A stretch of 64,000 nt of DNA from NCBI GenBank assembly GCA_030657355.1, contig CP131056.1, forward strand, positions 2,004,501-2,068,500. The letters are read 5' to 3'. The DNA is from Radicibacter daui. Lineage in GTDB: Bacteria > Pseudomonadota > Alphaproteobacteria > Radicibacterales > Radicibacteraceae. Both the position numbers and the translations under genes were made by a program. The notes under the pieces are model-generated. The model worked only from the letters and a program-made list of their open reading frames with translations, was not told the DNA's origin and did not search any database. Numbering within the stretch: the first letter of the stretch is position 1; every line of letters begins with the position of its first letter. Shown piece by piece: positions 44,780-54,862 of the stretch.

Positions 44780-46450
44780 TTACTTGGTGATGTCGGTGTC
44801 CTTGGTTTCCCGCAGGAACAGGATGCCGATCACCAGGCTCATCGCTGCAATCGCGACCGGGTACCACAGGCCGGAATAGATATTGCCGGTGGTCGCCACG
44901 ATGGCGAAGGAGGTGGTGGGCAGCAGGCCGCCGAACCAGCCGTTGCCGATATGGTACGGCAGCGACATGGAGCTGTAGCGGATGCGGGTCGGGAACATTT
45001 CGACCAGCATGGCTGCAATCGGGCCGTACACCATCGTCACATAGAGAACGAGGATGGTGAGCAGCACGGTGACCATGAAGTAGTTGACCTGGGCCGGGTC
45101 GGCCTTGGCCGGATACCCCGCCGTCTTCAGCGCTTCAGCAACACCGGTGCCGAAAGCCCCCTTCTTGGCGGCAGCGTCAGCATCCGAGCCGTTGTAGGCA
45201 TCGATAACCGTGGAGCCGACCTTGATCTGCGCCACGGTGCCGGCCGGAGCCGCCTCGTTGCTGTAGGGCACGCCGCGGCCGGCAAGAGCCGCCTTGGCAA
45301 TGTCGCACGAGCTGGTGAAGGAAGCGGTTGCTGTCGGGTTGAACTGGAACGAGCACTCACCCGGATCGGCGACAACGACGACCGGCGAGCTTTCGGCAGC
45401 GGCCTCAAGGGCCGGGTTGCCGAAATGGGTGATGCCCTTGAAGATCGGGAAGTAGGTGAGCACGGCAAGCGCAAGGCCCAGCATGATCACCGGCTTGCGG
45501 CCGATACGGTCGGAGAGGGTGCCGAAGACGACGAAGAACGGTGTCGCGATCGCCAGGGCTATGGCGATCATGATGTTGGCCGTTGTTCCGTCGATCGACA
45601 CGATCTTGGTCAGGAAGAACAGGGCGTAGAACTGGCCTGTGTACCAGACCACGGCCTGGCCGGCGACGGCGCCGAGCAGGGCGAGGATAACGATCTTGAG
45701 GTTGGACCAGTTGGCGAAGCTGTCCTTCAGCGGCGACTTCGAGTGCGTGCCTTCTTCCTTCATCTTCTGGAACATCGGGGATTCGTTCAGCTTGAGGCGG
45801 ATCCACACGGAGATCAGCAGCAGCAGGAACGAGATCAGGAACGGCACGCGCCAGCCCCAGGCGTCGAAGGTTTCCGTCGACATGAGGCTGCGGCACAGCA
45901 GGATGACGATCAGCGACATGAAGAGGCCGAAGGTCGCCGTAATCTGGATGTAGGAGGTGAAGTTGCCGCGCTTGCCGTGCGGGGCGTGCTCGGCGACGTA
46001 GGTCGCCGCACCGCCATATTCACCACCCAGCGCCAGACCCTGCAGCAGGCGCAGGATGACGAGGATGACCGGCGCTGCGAAGCCGATGGCGGCATAGGTG
46101 GGCAGGATACCGACGAGGAACGTCGACAGGCCCATGATGAGGATGGTGACGAGGAAGGTGTATTTGCGACCGACAAGGTCACCCAGGCGGCCGAAGATCA
46201 GGGCGCCGAAGGGGCGCACGATGAAGCCGGCGGCAAAAGCCATGAGGGTGAAGATGAAGGCGGCGGTGGGGTTTACGCCGGAGAAGAACTGTTTGGCGAT
46301 CTGGCCAGCCAGCGATCCGTAGAGGTAGAAGTCGTACCATTCGAAAACGGTGCCAAGGGAAGAGGCAAGGATGACCTTGCGCTCACCCGCGGTCATTCCG
46401 GCGCTCCGCCGCCCGGAATAGTTGTCCGAGAGCCCAGCAGTCATAGACAT
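44780..46450 (-). CDS. MHS-family MFS metabolite:H+ symporter with periplasmic insert
   Basis: The 556-residue product belongs to the metabolite:H+ symporter (ProP/ShiA-like) group: SSLGTVFEWYDFYLYGSLAG, FIVRPFGALIFGRLGDLVGR, RLLQGLALGGEYGGAATYVA and GTLSDRIGRKPVIM. Such carriers import organic acids, osmolytes or aromatic acids. It is about 100 residues longer than ProP because of an insert between late membrane segments, running roughly from HFGNPALEAAAESS to KADPAQVN, that has two cysteines and no hydrophobic stretch. Start ATG 46450 has GGGAG seven bases upstream; the open frame reaches 46504. Substrate is unknown. Confidence 0.9.
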   Translation of the reverse strand: MSMTAGLSDNYSGRRSAGMTAGERKVILASSLGTVFEWYDFYLYGSLAGQIAKQFFSGVNPTAAFIFTLMAFAAGFIVRPFGALIFGRLGDLVGRKYTFLVTILIMGLSTFLVGILPTYAAIGFAAPVILVILRLLQGLALGGEYGGAATYVAEHAPHGKRGNFTSYIQITATFGLFMSLIVILLCRSLMSTETFDAWGWRVPFLISFLLLLISVWIRLKLNESPMFQKMKEEGTHSKSPLKDSFANWSNLKIVILALLGAVAGQAVVWYTGQFYALFFLTKIVSIDGTTANIMIAIALAIATPFFVVFGTLSDRIGRKPVIMLGLALAVLTYFPIFKGITHFGNPALEAAAESSPVVVVADPGECSFQFNPTATASFTSSCDIAKAALAGRGVPYSNEAAPAGTVAQIKVGSTVIDAYNGSDADAAAKKGAFGTGVAEALKTAGYPAKADPAQVNYFMVTVLLTILVLYVTMVYGPIAAMLVEMFPTRIRYSSMSLPYHIGNGWFGGLLPTTSFAIVATTGNIYSGLWYPVAIAAMSLVIGILFLRETKDTDITK

Positions 46451-46757
46451 TTTCTCCCAGTTCTTTGATGTGTGCGCTCCGGTTTTTCCAGAGTCTGGTA
46501 TCACGCTGGCACTATGGGGCGAATTGACGCAACCGGCAATCTATTTACCACAATCTCGCCTTTTTTGACGGTTTGAGGGGCTATATGTGCCCTTCGGAGG
46601 CCCCTATAACCACAAGACGGGGTGCTTAAGCCGCTGACAATGCGCGAAAGGCCGATGAGTCGGTTTGGAAGCTTCAGCCGGGCGATTTCCGGTCTCTGCT
46701 GCAGGCCTTCTGTTGCTCCTGTTGCCGTTGTAAGCCCGCGTCCTAATTTGCTGCCTG
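46451..46757. other. Divergent promoter region, MHS transporter / hydrolase
   Basis: The 307-base gap between divergent genes is AT-richer in its first half. It holds a T-rich run with TTGACG (46565-46570) and a weak inverted repeat AGGGGC/GCCCCT (46576-46605). No hexamer pair with correct spacing and no RNA gene was recognised. Confidence 0.45.
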
Positions 46758-47744
46758 ATGACGCTCCCGTTCGAATTCGCCCCCCTCAGTACCGGACTGC
46801 CCTGGATCGGCGGTGACCTGCAAACCTTGCGCAACTGGCTGACACGCGCCGAGGCATCGGTAGCGGACTGGTCGGGCGAGGCTTGGCAGCTGACCCTTGC
46901 CGATGGCGACCGGCTATCGGGGACGCTTTATGAGCGCGCCCGCACCGCAGCCCGTCCGCTGGTGGTGATCGTGCATGGACTGACGGGCAGCGAGACCGGC
47001 ATCAACAGCCGTTCGACCGCGCGGGCGATGCTGGCGGCGGGATATCCGGTGCTGACGCTCAACATGCGCGGGGCCGGCAGCACGGCGCCTTGGTGCCGTA
47101 GCATCTACCATGCCGGGCGCAGCGAGGATCTGGCTGAGGCGCTGTCGGCCATCGCCGCAGCAGGGCTCGCCCCGCGCGGCACCTTCTGGGTAGGCTATTC
47201 GCTGGGCGCCAACATCCTGCTCAACATGATGGGCGACCTTGGCGATGACAGCCGGGTGATCGGCGCCGTCAGCGTCTCCGCGCCCATCGATATGCTGGCG
47301 ACGAGCAAGACGTTCCTGAAGCGCCGCAACCGGATTTATCACAACTGGCTGCTGGCGGAGATGAAGCGCGGCGTGCGCATTCTGGCCGAGCCGGTGCCGG
47401 AGGCGCTGCTGTCAGATGTGCGCACAACGGTCGATTATGATGAAAAGGTGGTGGCGCCCATCGGCGGATATCGCGGGGCTGAAGACTATTATCGCCGGAC
47501 AAGTGCGCTGGGGCGGCTGAATGCCATCCGAAGGCCGACCCTTCTCATCCACGCGCAGGACGATCCCTGGATCCCGGCTGCGCCCTACCTTGCCTATGAC
47601 TGGAAGTCTGCCCCCGCTCTGGCAGCGCTGCTGCCGTGCTCGGGCGGCCATGTCGGCTTCCATGACCGGGGCAGGCGCAAAGCGGGCGGCGCGCCCTGGC
47701 ATGACCGCGCCGCAATCGCTTTTCTGGGCTTCCTCGGTTACTGA
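46758..47744 (+). CDS. YheT-like alpha/beta hydrolase
   Basis: The 328-residue product is an alpha/beta hydrolase of the YheT/UPF0017 group: PLVVIVHGLTGSETGINSRS (oxyanion region), LNMRGAGST, nucleophile elbow FWVGYSLGANILLNMMGD, acid LIHAQDDPWIP and the histidine in CSGGHVGFHD. The Ser-Asp-His triad is complete, so esterase activity is likely; the substrate is not known. There is no signal peptide. The start is ATG 46758 without a good ribosome site. It converges on hemB with a 10-base gap. Confidence 0.88.
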   Translation: MTLPFEFAPLSTGLPWIGGDLQTLRNWLTRAEASVADWSGEAWQLTLADGDRLSGTLYERARTAARPLVVIVHGLTGSETGINSRSTARAMLAAGYPVLTLNMRGAGSTAPWCRSIYHAGRSEDLAEALSAIAAAGLAPRGTFWVGYSLGANILLNMMGDLGDDSRVIGAVSVSAPIDMLATSKTFLKRRNRIYHNWLLAEMKRGVRILAEPVPEALLSDVRTTVDYDEKVVAPIGGYRGAEDYYRRTSALGRLNAIRRPTLLIHAQDDPWIPAAPYLAYDWKSAPALAALLPCSGGHVGFHDRGRRKAGGAPWHDRAAIAFLGFLGY

Positions 47745-47754
47745 GCCAAGCTTT

Positions 47755-48804
<1,050 letters not shown>

Positions 48805-48921
48805 TTACAGAATGTGTTCCCGGATAAGTCTTTACTATTGTTCGTCCGGAATAGTTAAATTACTAGAGTAAGGCAGCAATCGTTAACTTCCCCTGCAAAG
48901 GGTTCGGGTGGAAGGGTTGCG

Positions 48922-49419
48922 TTGCCTCGATCCAGGGCGGAGAGCGTCGTGCAGAACGCGTATTATGAAACCATCGTACTGATCGAACGCCTGCACCGGC
49001 ATTTCCTTGATGTTTTGAAGTCGGAGCTTGATCGCTTCAATATCCAGGACATCAACAACGTTCAGGCTCTCATCCTCTATAATATCGGTGAGGACGAGCT
49101 GACAGTGGGCGAATTGACCGCACGCGGCTACTACCTCGGCTCCAACGTCTCCTACAACGTGAAGAAGATGGTCGAGAACGGCTATATCACGCAGGAGCGC
49201 AGCGCCCATGACCGCCGCTCCGTGCGGGTGCGCCTGTCGGAAAAGGGGCTGGAACTGCGCGGCCGGGTGCGTGTGCTGTTCGAGCGCCATATCGGCCAGC
49301 TGGGCTCCTCCGCTCCGTCGGAAAAGGAACTGGACCAGTGCAACGAGCTGATGCGCCGTCTCGAGCGCTTCTGGTCGCTGGAGCTGGACTACGCCGGCTT
49401 CAAGCCGCAGCTTTCGTGA
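48922..49419 (+). CDS. ldtR: LdtR-like MarR-family regulator
   Basis: The 165-residue winged-helix protein resembles LdtR, the alphaproteobacterial MarR regulator of L,D-transpeptidase and stress genes. It has IVLIERLHRHFLDVLKSELD, INNVQALILYNIGEDELTVG, the recognition region RGYYLGSNVSYNVKKMVENG and the wing RSAHDRRSVRVRLSEKG. The closeness to LdtR is from memory of the family. The start is uncertain: TTG 48922 (after GGAAGGG) is used; GTG 48949 has GGAGA at good spacing. The AT-rich 177-base gap from hemB should hold its promoter. Confidence 0.85.
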   Translation: MPRSRAESVVQNAYYETIVLIERLHRHFLDVLKSELDRFNIQDINNVQALILYNIGEDELTVGELTARGYYLGSNVSYNVKKMVENGYITQERSAHDRRSVRVRLSEKGLELRGRVRVLFERHIGQLGSSAPSEKELDQCNELMRRLERFWSLELDYAGFKPQLS

Positions 49420-49690
49420 GCCGGGCGCCCGCGGGCGCCGGGACACATCTTTTTCCTTAAATTTGCTCGCATTTTGTTGCAGTGCGGGCGTGCGCGGCGT
49501 ATAAGGCCGCCGTTCCCGGCCGGTTGCCGGGCAGCAGACATTCCGTCTCCTGCCTGCATGGCCGGATTTTTGTCTCGCGAAGACCCCGCGCCCGGGCATC
49601 TGCCCTGATCCTTGCGTGGGAGAAGCCTCGCGGACGAAAGCCAGCGAATTCCCACCAGGCAGAGACATCTGCTCCAAGGAGCCCAAAGTA

Positions 49691-50113
49691 ATGGCCGTCG
49701 AACGTACCCTCTCGATCATCAAGCCGGATGCTACCCGTCGTAACCTGACCGGCAAGATCAACGCCCGTTTCGAAGATGCCGGCCTGCGCATCGTCGCCCA
49801 GAAGCGCGTGCAGCTGAGCAAGGCCGAGGCCGAGCAGTTCTACGCCGTGCACCGTGAGCGCCCCTTCTTCGGCGAGCTCGTGTCCTTCATGATCTCCGGC
49901 CCGGTGGTGCTGCAGGTTCTGGAAGGCGAGAATGCCGTGCTGCGCAACCGTGAGATCATGGGCGCCACCAACCCGGCCAACGCTGCTGACGGCACCATCC
50001 GCAAGGATTTCGCCGAATCCATCGAAGCCAACTCCGTGCATGGCTCCGACAGCCTCGAGAACGCCGCGATCGAAGTTTCCTACTTCTTCGCCGGCACCGA
50101 GATCGTCGGCTAA
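49691..50113 (+). CDS. ndk: Nucleoside diphosphate kinase
   Basis: Ndk balances nucleoside triphosphate pools using ATP. The 140-residue product has [57 protein letters not shown] and the phospho-histidine His117 in NSVHGSDS. The frame is open to 49616, but AAGGAG before ATG 49691 and the family length fix the start. It is monocistronic with a strong terminator; the upstream 271-base gap from ldtR holds its promoter and no gene. Confidence 0.97.
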   Translation: MAVERTLSIIKPDATRRNLTGKINARFEDAGLRIVAQKRVQLSKAEAEQFYAVHRERPFFGELVSFMISGPVVLQVLEGENAVLRNREIMGATNPANAADGTIRKDFAESIEANSVHGSDSLENAAIEVSYFFAGTEIVG

Positions 50114-50140
50114 GCTTCAACTGAAGCTTCCGCACAAAAG

Positions 50141-50172
50141 AAAACGGCCCCGGATTTCCGGGGCCGTTTTTT
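50141..50172. terminator. Terminator of ndk
   Basis: A perfect 13-bp stem (50141-50153 with 50158-50170), four-base loop and T tail. The A-rich left arm allows it to serve the minus-strand gene at 50197 too. Confidence 0.92.
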
Positions 50173-50196
50173 ATTTCAGCTCAAAGAGTCCGGCTT

Positions 50197-50343
50197 TCAG
50201 ACCAGGAAGGCCCACATGCCGAGCAGAGCGACGATGATGAGGCCGACCACCACCTTGGAAATGTTGGTGAAGCTATGCCAGCCCGCCAGGCGGTCGCGGG
50301 TCATCTGATCGAAATCGACGCTACGGTTACCGGAACTGGCCAT
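50197..50343 (-). CDS. aa3-type cytochrome c oxidase subunit IV-like small protein
   Basis: A 48-residue minus-strand frame encodes MASSGNRSVDFDQMTRDRLA then GWHSFTNISKVVVGLIIVAL and a short C-terminus. A short polar N-terminus, a WxxFT motif and one membrane helix match the bacterial aa3-type cytochrome c oxidase subunit IV family (about 45-65 residues). AGGGGAAG seven bases upstream of ATG 50343 is a good ribosome site, and ndk's terminator lies beyond the stop. Oxidase catalytic subunits are not in the window, but this subunit is often encoded apart from them. It is transcribed away from purN-purM's 3' end. Confidence 0.75.
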   Translation of the reverse strand: MASSGNRSVDFDQMTRDRLAGWHSFTNISKVVVGLIIVALLGMWAFLV

Positions 50344-50450
50344 CTTGCGCTTCCCCTGATGCGGAGCTCTTGCGGCTCCATAAATCTTGCGAGACCAAAA
50401 CCGTACGGTGTTACCGGGTAATTTTCAATAAGCGCCAGTGGCCAGGGCTC

Positions 50451-51122
50451 TCAGGGCGAGGGGCTCATCAAGAGCCCGGCCTCATCGCCCGGGCGCTGTT
50501 CGATATGCACCACCATGCCCTCCACCCGGGTACGCCCGTCGGCGATCAGGCGAACGGCAAGCGGATAGGCCTTGTGTTCGGCAGTCAGCACGCGGGCGGC
50601 GAGGCTGTCCGGCGTATCGCCCGACAGTACCGGCACGGCGGCCTGGACGATGATGGGGCCGGCATCCATTTCGGTGCGCACGTAATGCACCGTGCAGCCA
50701 TGCAGGCGCACGCCGTCTTCCAGTGCCCGCTCATGGGTGTGGAGGCCCTTGTAGCTCGGCAGCAGGGCCGGGTGAATGTTGATCATTCGGTCGTGCCAGC
50801 CATCCACCAGGAAGGGCGTCAGCAGGCGCATATAGCCGGCAAGGCAGATCAGCTCCGCCCCGGCTTCCCGCAGGCGTGCATCGATCAGTGCTTCGTGCGC
50901 CCGGCGTCCGGCCTCGCCGCCACCCATGCCCTTGTGGGGGATGGTGGCGGTGGGGATACCGGCCAGGCGCGCCCGCTCAAGCCCGTAGGCGCCCTCGACA
51001 TTGGAGAGCACCAGCGCGATCTCGGCCGGGAAGGCCGGATCGGCAGCGGCGTCGATGAGAGCCTGGAGGTTGCTGCCGCGCCCGGAGATGAGAACGGCAA
51101 GCTTCAGCTTGCTGCCGCTCAC
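50451..51122 (-). CDS. purN: Phosphoribosylglycinamide formyltransferase
   Basis: PurN formylates GAR with 10-formyl-tetrahydrofolate, step three of purine synthesis. The 223-residue product has [36 protein letters not shown], the [17 protein letters not shown] catalytic loop and [16 protein letters not shown]. The start codon is GTG, overlapping the purM stop (GTGA), so translation is coupled to purM. Confidence 0.96.
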   Translation of the reverse strand: MSGSKLKLAVLISGRGSNLQALIDAAADPAFPAEIALVLSNVEGAYGLERARLAGIPTATIPHKGMGGGEAGRRAHEALIDARLREAGAELICLAGYMRLLTPFLVDGWHDRMINIHPALLPSYKGLHTHERALEDGVRLHGCTVHYVRTEMDAGPIIVQAAVPVLSGDTPDSLAARVLTAEHKAYPLAVRLIADGRTRVEGMVVHIEQRPGDEAGLLMSPSP

Positions 51123-52207
51123 GCCCAGGCCTTTTCCGTACCGGTCAGCTTCACGCCGCCTTCGGCCCGGCGCACGATGGTACCGATGCGGCGCACACGC
51201 TCGCCTTCGGCCGCCAGCAGGGCGGAGAGGGCCTCGGCGCGTTCCGGCGCCACGACGACGATCATGCCGATGCCGCAGTTGAAGGTGCGCGCCAGTTCTG
51301 CGTCGGCCACATTGCCCACGCCCTTCAGCCAGCGGAAGACCGGGTTCAGATCCCAGCTCGCGGCGTCGAGGTCGGCGCCGTGGCCTTCCGGCAGCACGCG
51401 CGGCAGGTTGTCGGGCAGGCCGCCGCCGGTGATGTGGGCCATGGCATGCACGCCGCCTGCCTTGATGGCGGCCAGAAGCGGCTTCACATAAATACGGGTC
51501 GGCGTCATCAGCGCTTCGCCAAGGCTCTTGCCCGGAGCGAAGGGGGCCGGATCGGCATAGGTGAGGCCGCTCTTCTTCACGAGGTGGCGCACCAGAGAAT
51601 AGCCGTTGGAGTGCACGCCATCACTCTCGAGGCCGAGCAGCACGTCGCCTTCCTTGACCAGCGAGCCGTCGATGATCTCATCGCGCTCGACAGCACCGAC
51701 GGAGAAGCCGGCGAGGTCGTAATGGCCATCTTCATACATGCCCGGCATCTCGGCCGTCTCACCGCCGACGAGGGCGGAGCCGGAGATGCGGCAACCTTCG
51801 GCGATGCCGGCGATGACCTGACGGGCGGTTTCGACCGCCAGCTTGCCGGTAGCGAAATAGTCGAGGAAGAACAGCGGCTCGGCGCCCTGCACGACAAGAT
51901 CATTCACGCACATGGCGACGAGGTCGATGCCGACCGTGTCATGCTTGTCGGCCTCGATGGCGACCTTGAGCTTGGTGCCGACGCCATCGGTGGAGGAGAC
52001 CAGCAGCGGATCCTTGTAGCCGGCGGCCTTGGGATCGAACACGGCGCCGAAGCCGCCAAGCCCGCCAAACATGCCGGGGCGGCGCGTGGAAGCGGCCAGC
52101 GGCTTGATCGCCTCGACCAGCGCGTCGCCCGCGTCAATGTCGACGCCGGCGTCGCGGTAGGTGGTGCCGGCGGGGGCGGAGGAGGGCTTATCGGTCAAGA
52201 CGCGCAT
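51119..52207 (-). CDS. purM: Phosphoribosylformylglycinamidine cyclo-ligase
   Basis: PurM closes the imidazole ring to give AIR, step five of purine synthesis. The 362-residue product has [36 protein letters not shown], the [20 protein letters not shown] segment, [11 protein letters not shown] and [15 protein letters not shown]. It is first in the purM-purN operon on the minus strand, divergent from the DUF2066 gene by 197 bases; no purine riboswitch was recognised in that gap. Confidence 0.97.
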   Translation of the reverse strand: MRVLTDKPSSAPAGTTYRDAGVDIDAGDALVEAIKPLAASTRRPGMFGGLGGFGAVFDPKAAGYKDPLLVSSTDGVGTKLKVAIEADKHDTVGIDLVAMCVNDLVVQGAEPLFFLDYFATGKLAVETARQVIAGIAEGCRISGSALVGGETAEMPGMYEDGHYDLAGFSVGAVERDEIIDGSLVKEGDVLLGLESDGVHSNGYSLVRHLVKKSGLTYADPAPFAPGKSLGEALMTPTRIYVKPLLAAIKAGGVHAMAHITGGGLPDNLPRVLPEGHGADLDAASWDLNPVFRWLKGVGNVADAELARTFNCGIGMIVVVAPERAEALSALLAAEGERVRRIGTIVRRAEGGVKLTGTEKAWA

Positions 52208-52404
52208 CCTTATGTGAAGGTGAGGCGTAGTGTCACAAAGGGTCGATCATCGCCGGGTACTGGACCCGGCGGGTGAAAAACGAAAGCCGCCGTCAAACAA
52301 GCGGCTGCCGGAACGGATCGGGGCCGTTATAGTCGGGGCGCGATCCGGAAACAACAAGGCGAGCAGCCTTCCGGGCAGCGTCGGAACAAGAAAGGCAAGT
52401 AGCT

Positions 52405-53670
52405 GTGGCAAGCATGACAAGCATCGCCGGGATTGTCCCTGCTTTTGCGCCCGTCCGGAGTGCCGGAAAGCGCGCGCGCGCCGGCCTTCTGGCCGGGCTG
52501 GCGCTGGCGGCTATGGTTGCCTTGCCCGGTCTTGCCACCGAGGCCCGTGCCCAGGGGCTGGGCCCGGCAGCGACGCGCGAGGTGCAGCGGCCGGGGGCCG
52601 AGCTGTTTGCCGTGCATGATGTTGCCGTCGACGCCACCTCAGACAACGCCGCCAAGGCGCGCGACATTGCCCGCGCGCAGGGCGAGCGCGACGCCTTCCA
52701 GCGCCTGATCGAGCGGCTTGTGCTGCCGGAAGACCGTGTGCGCGTGCCGCCGGTGAGTGATGACGAGCTCACCAACCTCATCCGTAATTTCGAGGTACAG
52801 AACGAGCGCACTTCCACCGTGCGTTATCTCGGTACCTATACGTTCCGATTCGATCCGGCCGGTGTCGGCGCGCTGCTGACGCGGGCGGGCGTGCCCTATA
52901 TCGACAAGCAGGCGCCGGGCCTTCTGGTGCTGCCGGTTTACAATGACGGCAGCCGCCCCATCCTGTGGGAAGGCGCAAATCCCTGGTTCGACAGCTGGCA
53001 GGCAACGCCGCCCAAGAGCCCGCTCGTCACGCTTTCCGTACCCTACGGCGACCTTAGCGACGTGACGACCATCAGCGGCCAGCAGGCGGCCGAAGGCGAC
53101 CAGCAGGCGATCGGCCAGATGCTGGACCGTTATCATGTGCAGGAGGCCGTGGTGGCCGAACTGGTGGCCGGCTCTCCCGATCCGGTCACCGCCACCAGCG
53201 CGCTGACGCTGCGCCTGCACCGGCTCTCCGGCTTCAATGACAGCGGCATCGATATCGTGAGCGTGCCGCCGGGCGTGGAGGGTGCGACCGCTGCTGACCG
53301 GTTTGCGCTTGCCGAGGGCGTGGTCGTCAATGCCGTGGCAGACAGCTGGAAACGCCTCGCTTTCTCCGGCGGCGCGCATGCCGACACGCTTGATCTCACG
53401 CTGCCGGTCGGCTCGCTGCAGGACTGGATTTCCGCGCGCAAGCTGCTGACGGGCCTGCCCTTCGTGCAAGGGATCGATGTGACATCGCTGACCGTGCATG
53501 AGGTGCAGTTCCGCGTGCGCTACACCGGCGGCGTCCCGCAACTGCAGCAGGCGCTGGCGCAGAACGGCTACAGCATTACCGATGACAGCGGGACGCCGGC
53601 TGCGGGCGGTATCGCTCCCGTCATCGGCCCGCTGACCCCCGGCCTGCATCTGGTCCGCACCGGCGCCTGA
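52405..53670 (+). CDS. DUF2066 exported protein
   Basis: The 421-residue product has a signal peptide with a hydrophobic core (GLLAGLALAAMVALPG) and cleavage near ATEARAQ, so it should be exported. The mature part has LFAVHDVAVDATSDNAAKA, ARAQGERDAFQRLIERLVLP and the C-terminal VTSLTVHEVQFRVRYTGG, typical of DUF2066, a family of unknown function usually found between purM and a PerM-type permease. The GTG start at 52405 and ATG 52414 are both possible. perM follows 48 bases later. Confidence 0.88.
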   Translation: MASMTSIAGIVPAFAPVRSAGKRARAGLLAGLALAAMVALPGLATEARAQGLGPAATREVQRPGAELFAVHDVAVDATSDNAAKARDIARAQGERDAFQRLIERLVLPEDRVRVPPVSDDELTNLIRNFEVQNERTSTVRYLGTYTFRFDPAGVGALLTRAGVPYIDKQAPGLLVLPVYNDGSRPILWEGANPWFDSWQATPPKSPLVTLSVPYGDLSDVTTISGQQAAEGDQQAIGQMLDRYHVQEAVVAELVAGSPDPVTATSALTLRLHRLSGFNDSGIDIVSVPPGVEGATAADRFALAEGVVVNAVADSWKRLAFSGGAHADTLDLTLPVGSLQDWISARKLLTGLPFVQGIDVTSLTVHEVQFRVRYTGGVPQLQQALAQNGYSITDDSGTPAAGGIAPVIGPLTPGLHLVRTGA

Positions 53671-53718
53671 GGCGCCAGTACCGCAGCCCCCGTACGACAC
53701 TCGTAGCAAAGGAACGCA

Positions 53719-54840
53719 ATGACGCAGCCAAGAGCGATGCCCCTCGACCGACATGTCCTGTTCTGGATCGTCGTGGTCGTTCTTATGGTGCTGTTCCTGT
53801 GGCTGTTCAACGGCGTGCTGGGCCCGTTCCTGGCCGGCATGGCAATCGCCTATTTTCTCGATCCGGTAACGGACAAGATCGAGACGCGCGGCGTGCCGCG
53901 CGGGCTTGCGGCCTTTGGCATCGTGCTTCTGTTCTTCGCCCTGTGCGTCGGGCTGCTCTTCTTGCTGCTGCCGATGCTGGAAGAGCAGATTGCCGGGCTG
54001 GTATCGGCCTTGCCGGGCTATATTGAGCGGCTGCGCGATCTGGCCGCTCCCTATATCTACCAGATCAGGATGCTGGCTCCGTCCGACAGCGCCCATCCGC
54101 TGGCGGACGCGGTGGGCAAGGCCGGCAGCACCGTGGCCGGAATTGGCGCAGACCTTGCCGGCAAACTTCTTGGCGGCGGCGCGGCCCTTATCAACCTTGT
54201 CTCGCTGGCGGTGCTGACGCCGGTGGTCGCCTTTTACCTGCTGCGTGACTGGGACCGGCTGATTGCTGCGGTCGACGGTCTGCTGCCGGTGCGGTTTGCG
54301 CCGACACTGCGCGAAGAATGCCGCAAGATCGACACCACGCTTGCCGGCTTCGTGCGTGGCCAGGCGATGGTGTGCCTCATTCAGGCCGCCTATTACGGCA
54401 TCGGCCTCAGCCTCGCCGGGCTCAGTTACGGACTGGTGATCGGCCTGCTGGCGGGCTTTCTTTCCTTCATCCCCTATGTCGGGGCCTTTATCGGCTTCGG
54501 CCTCAGCATGGCGGTGGCGTTCGGCCAGTTCGACGATCTGATGCGGGTGGCGATCGTCGCCGGCGTCTTCTTCCTCGGGCAGGCCATCGAGGGCAACTTC
54601 CTGACGCCCAAACTGGTGGGGGACAGGGTAGGTCTGCACCCCGTGTGGGTGATGTTTGCTTTGCTGGCGGGCGGCAGCCTGCTCGGCTTCGCCGGCGTGC
54701 TCGTAGCCGTCCCGATTGCCGCCGTCATCGGTGTGGTGACGCGCTTCCTGCTACGCAACTACCGCGACAGCGACTTTTATACGGCGCCGGCAGACCCTGC
54801 GGACAATCCGGCAGAGAAGACCGGCGACATCATTCCCTGA
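53719..54840 (+). CDS. PerM/AI-2E family permease
   Basis: The 373-residue product has about eight membrane segments with a central helical domain, and the family segments PFLAGMAIAYFLDPVTDKIE, VVAFYLLRDWDRLIAAVD, GLSYGLVIGLLAGFLSFIPY and GVLVAVPIAAVIGVVTRFL. The family was named for autoinducer-2 export; many members are instead sodium/proton-linked or unknown, so no substrate is claimed. AAAGGAACG precedes ATG 53719. It is co-directional with DUF2066; it converges on lysR with a 10-base gap. Confidence 0.9.
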   Translation: MTQPRAMPLDRHVLFWIVVVVLMVLFLWLFNGVLGPFLAGMAIAYFLDPVTDKIETRGVPRGLAAFGIVLLFFALCVGLLFLLLPMLEEQIAGLVSALPGYIERLRDLAAPYIYQIRMLAPSDSAHPLADAVGKAGSTVAGIGADLAGKLLGGGAALINLVSLAVLTPVVAFYLLRDWDRLIAAVDGLLPVRFAPTLREECRKIDTTLAGFVRGQAMVCLIQAAYYGIGLSLAGLSYGLVIGLLAGFLSFIPYVGAFIGFGLSMAVAFGQFDDLMRVAIVAGVFFLGQAIEGNFLTPKLVGDRVGLHPVWVMFALLAGGSLLGFAGVLVAVPIAAVIGVVTRFLLRNYRDSDFYTAPADPADNPAEKTGDIIP

Positions 54841-54862
54841 AAAGCGGGCCTCAGGCCGGCTT
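54841..54862. terminator. Weak hairpin between perM and lysR
   Basis: An imperfect 9-bp stem (54842-54850 with 54854-54862, one mismatch) with a three-base loop straddles the lysR stop and follows perM directly. Only a short pyrimidine-rich tail follows, so termination is doubtful. Confidence 0.35.
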
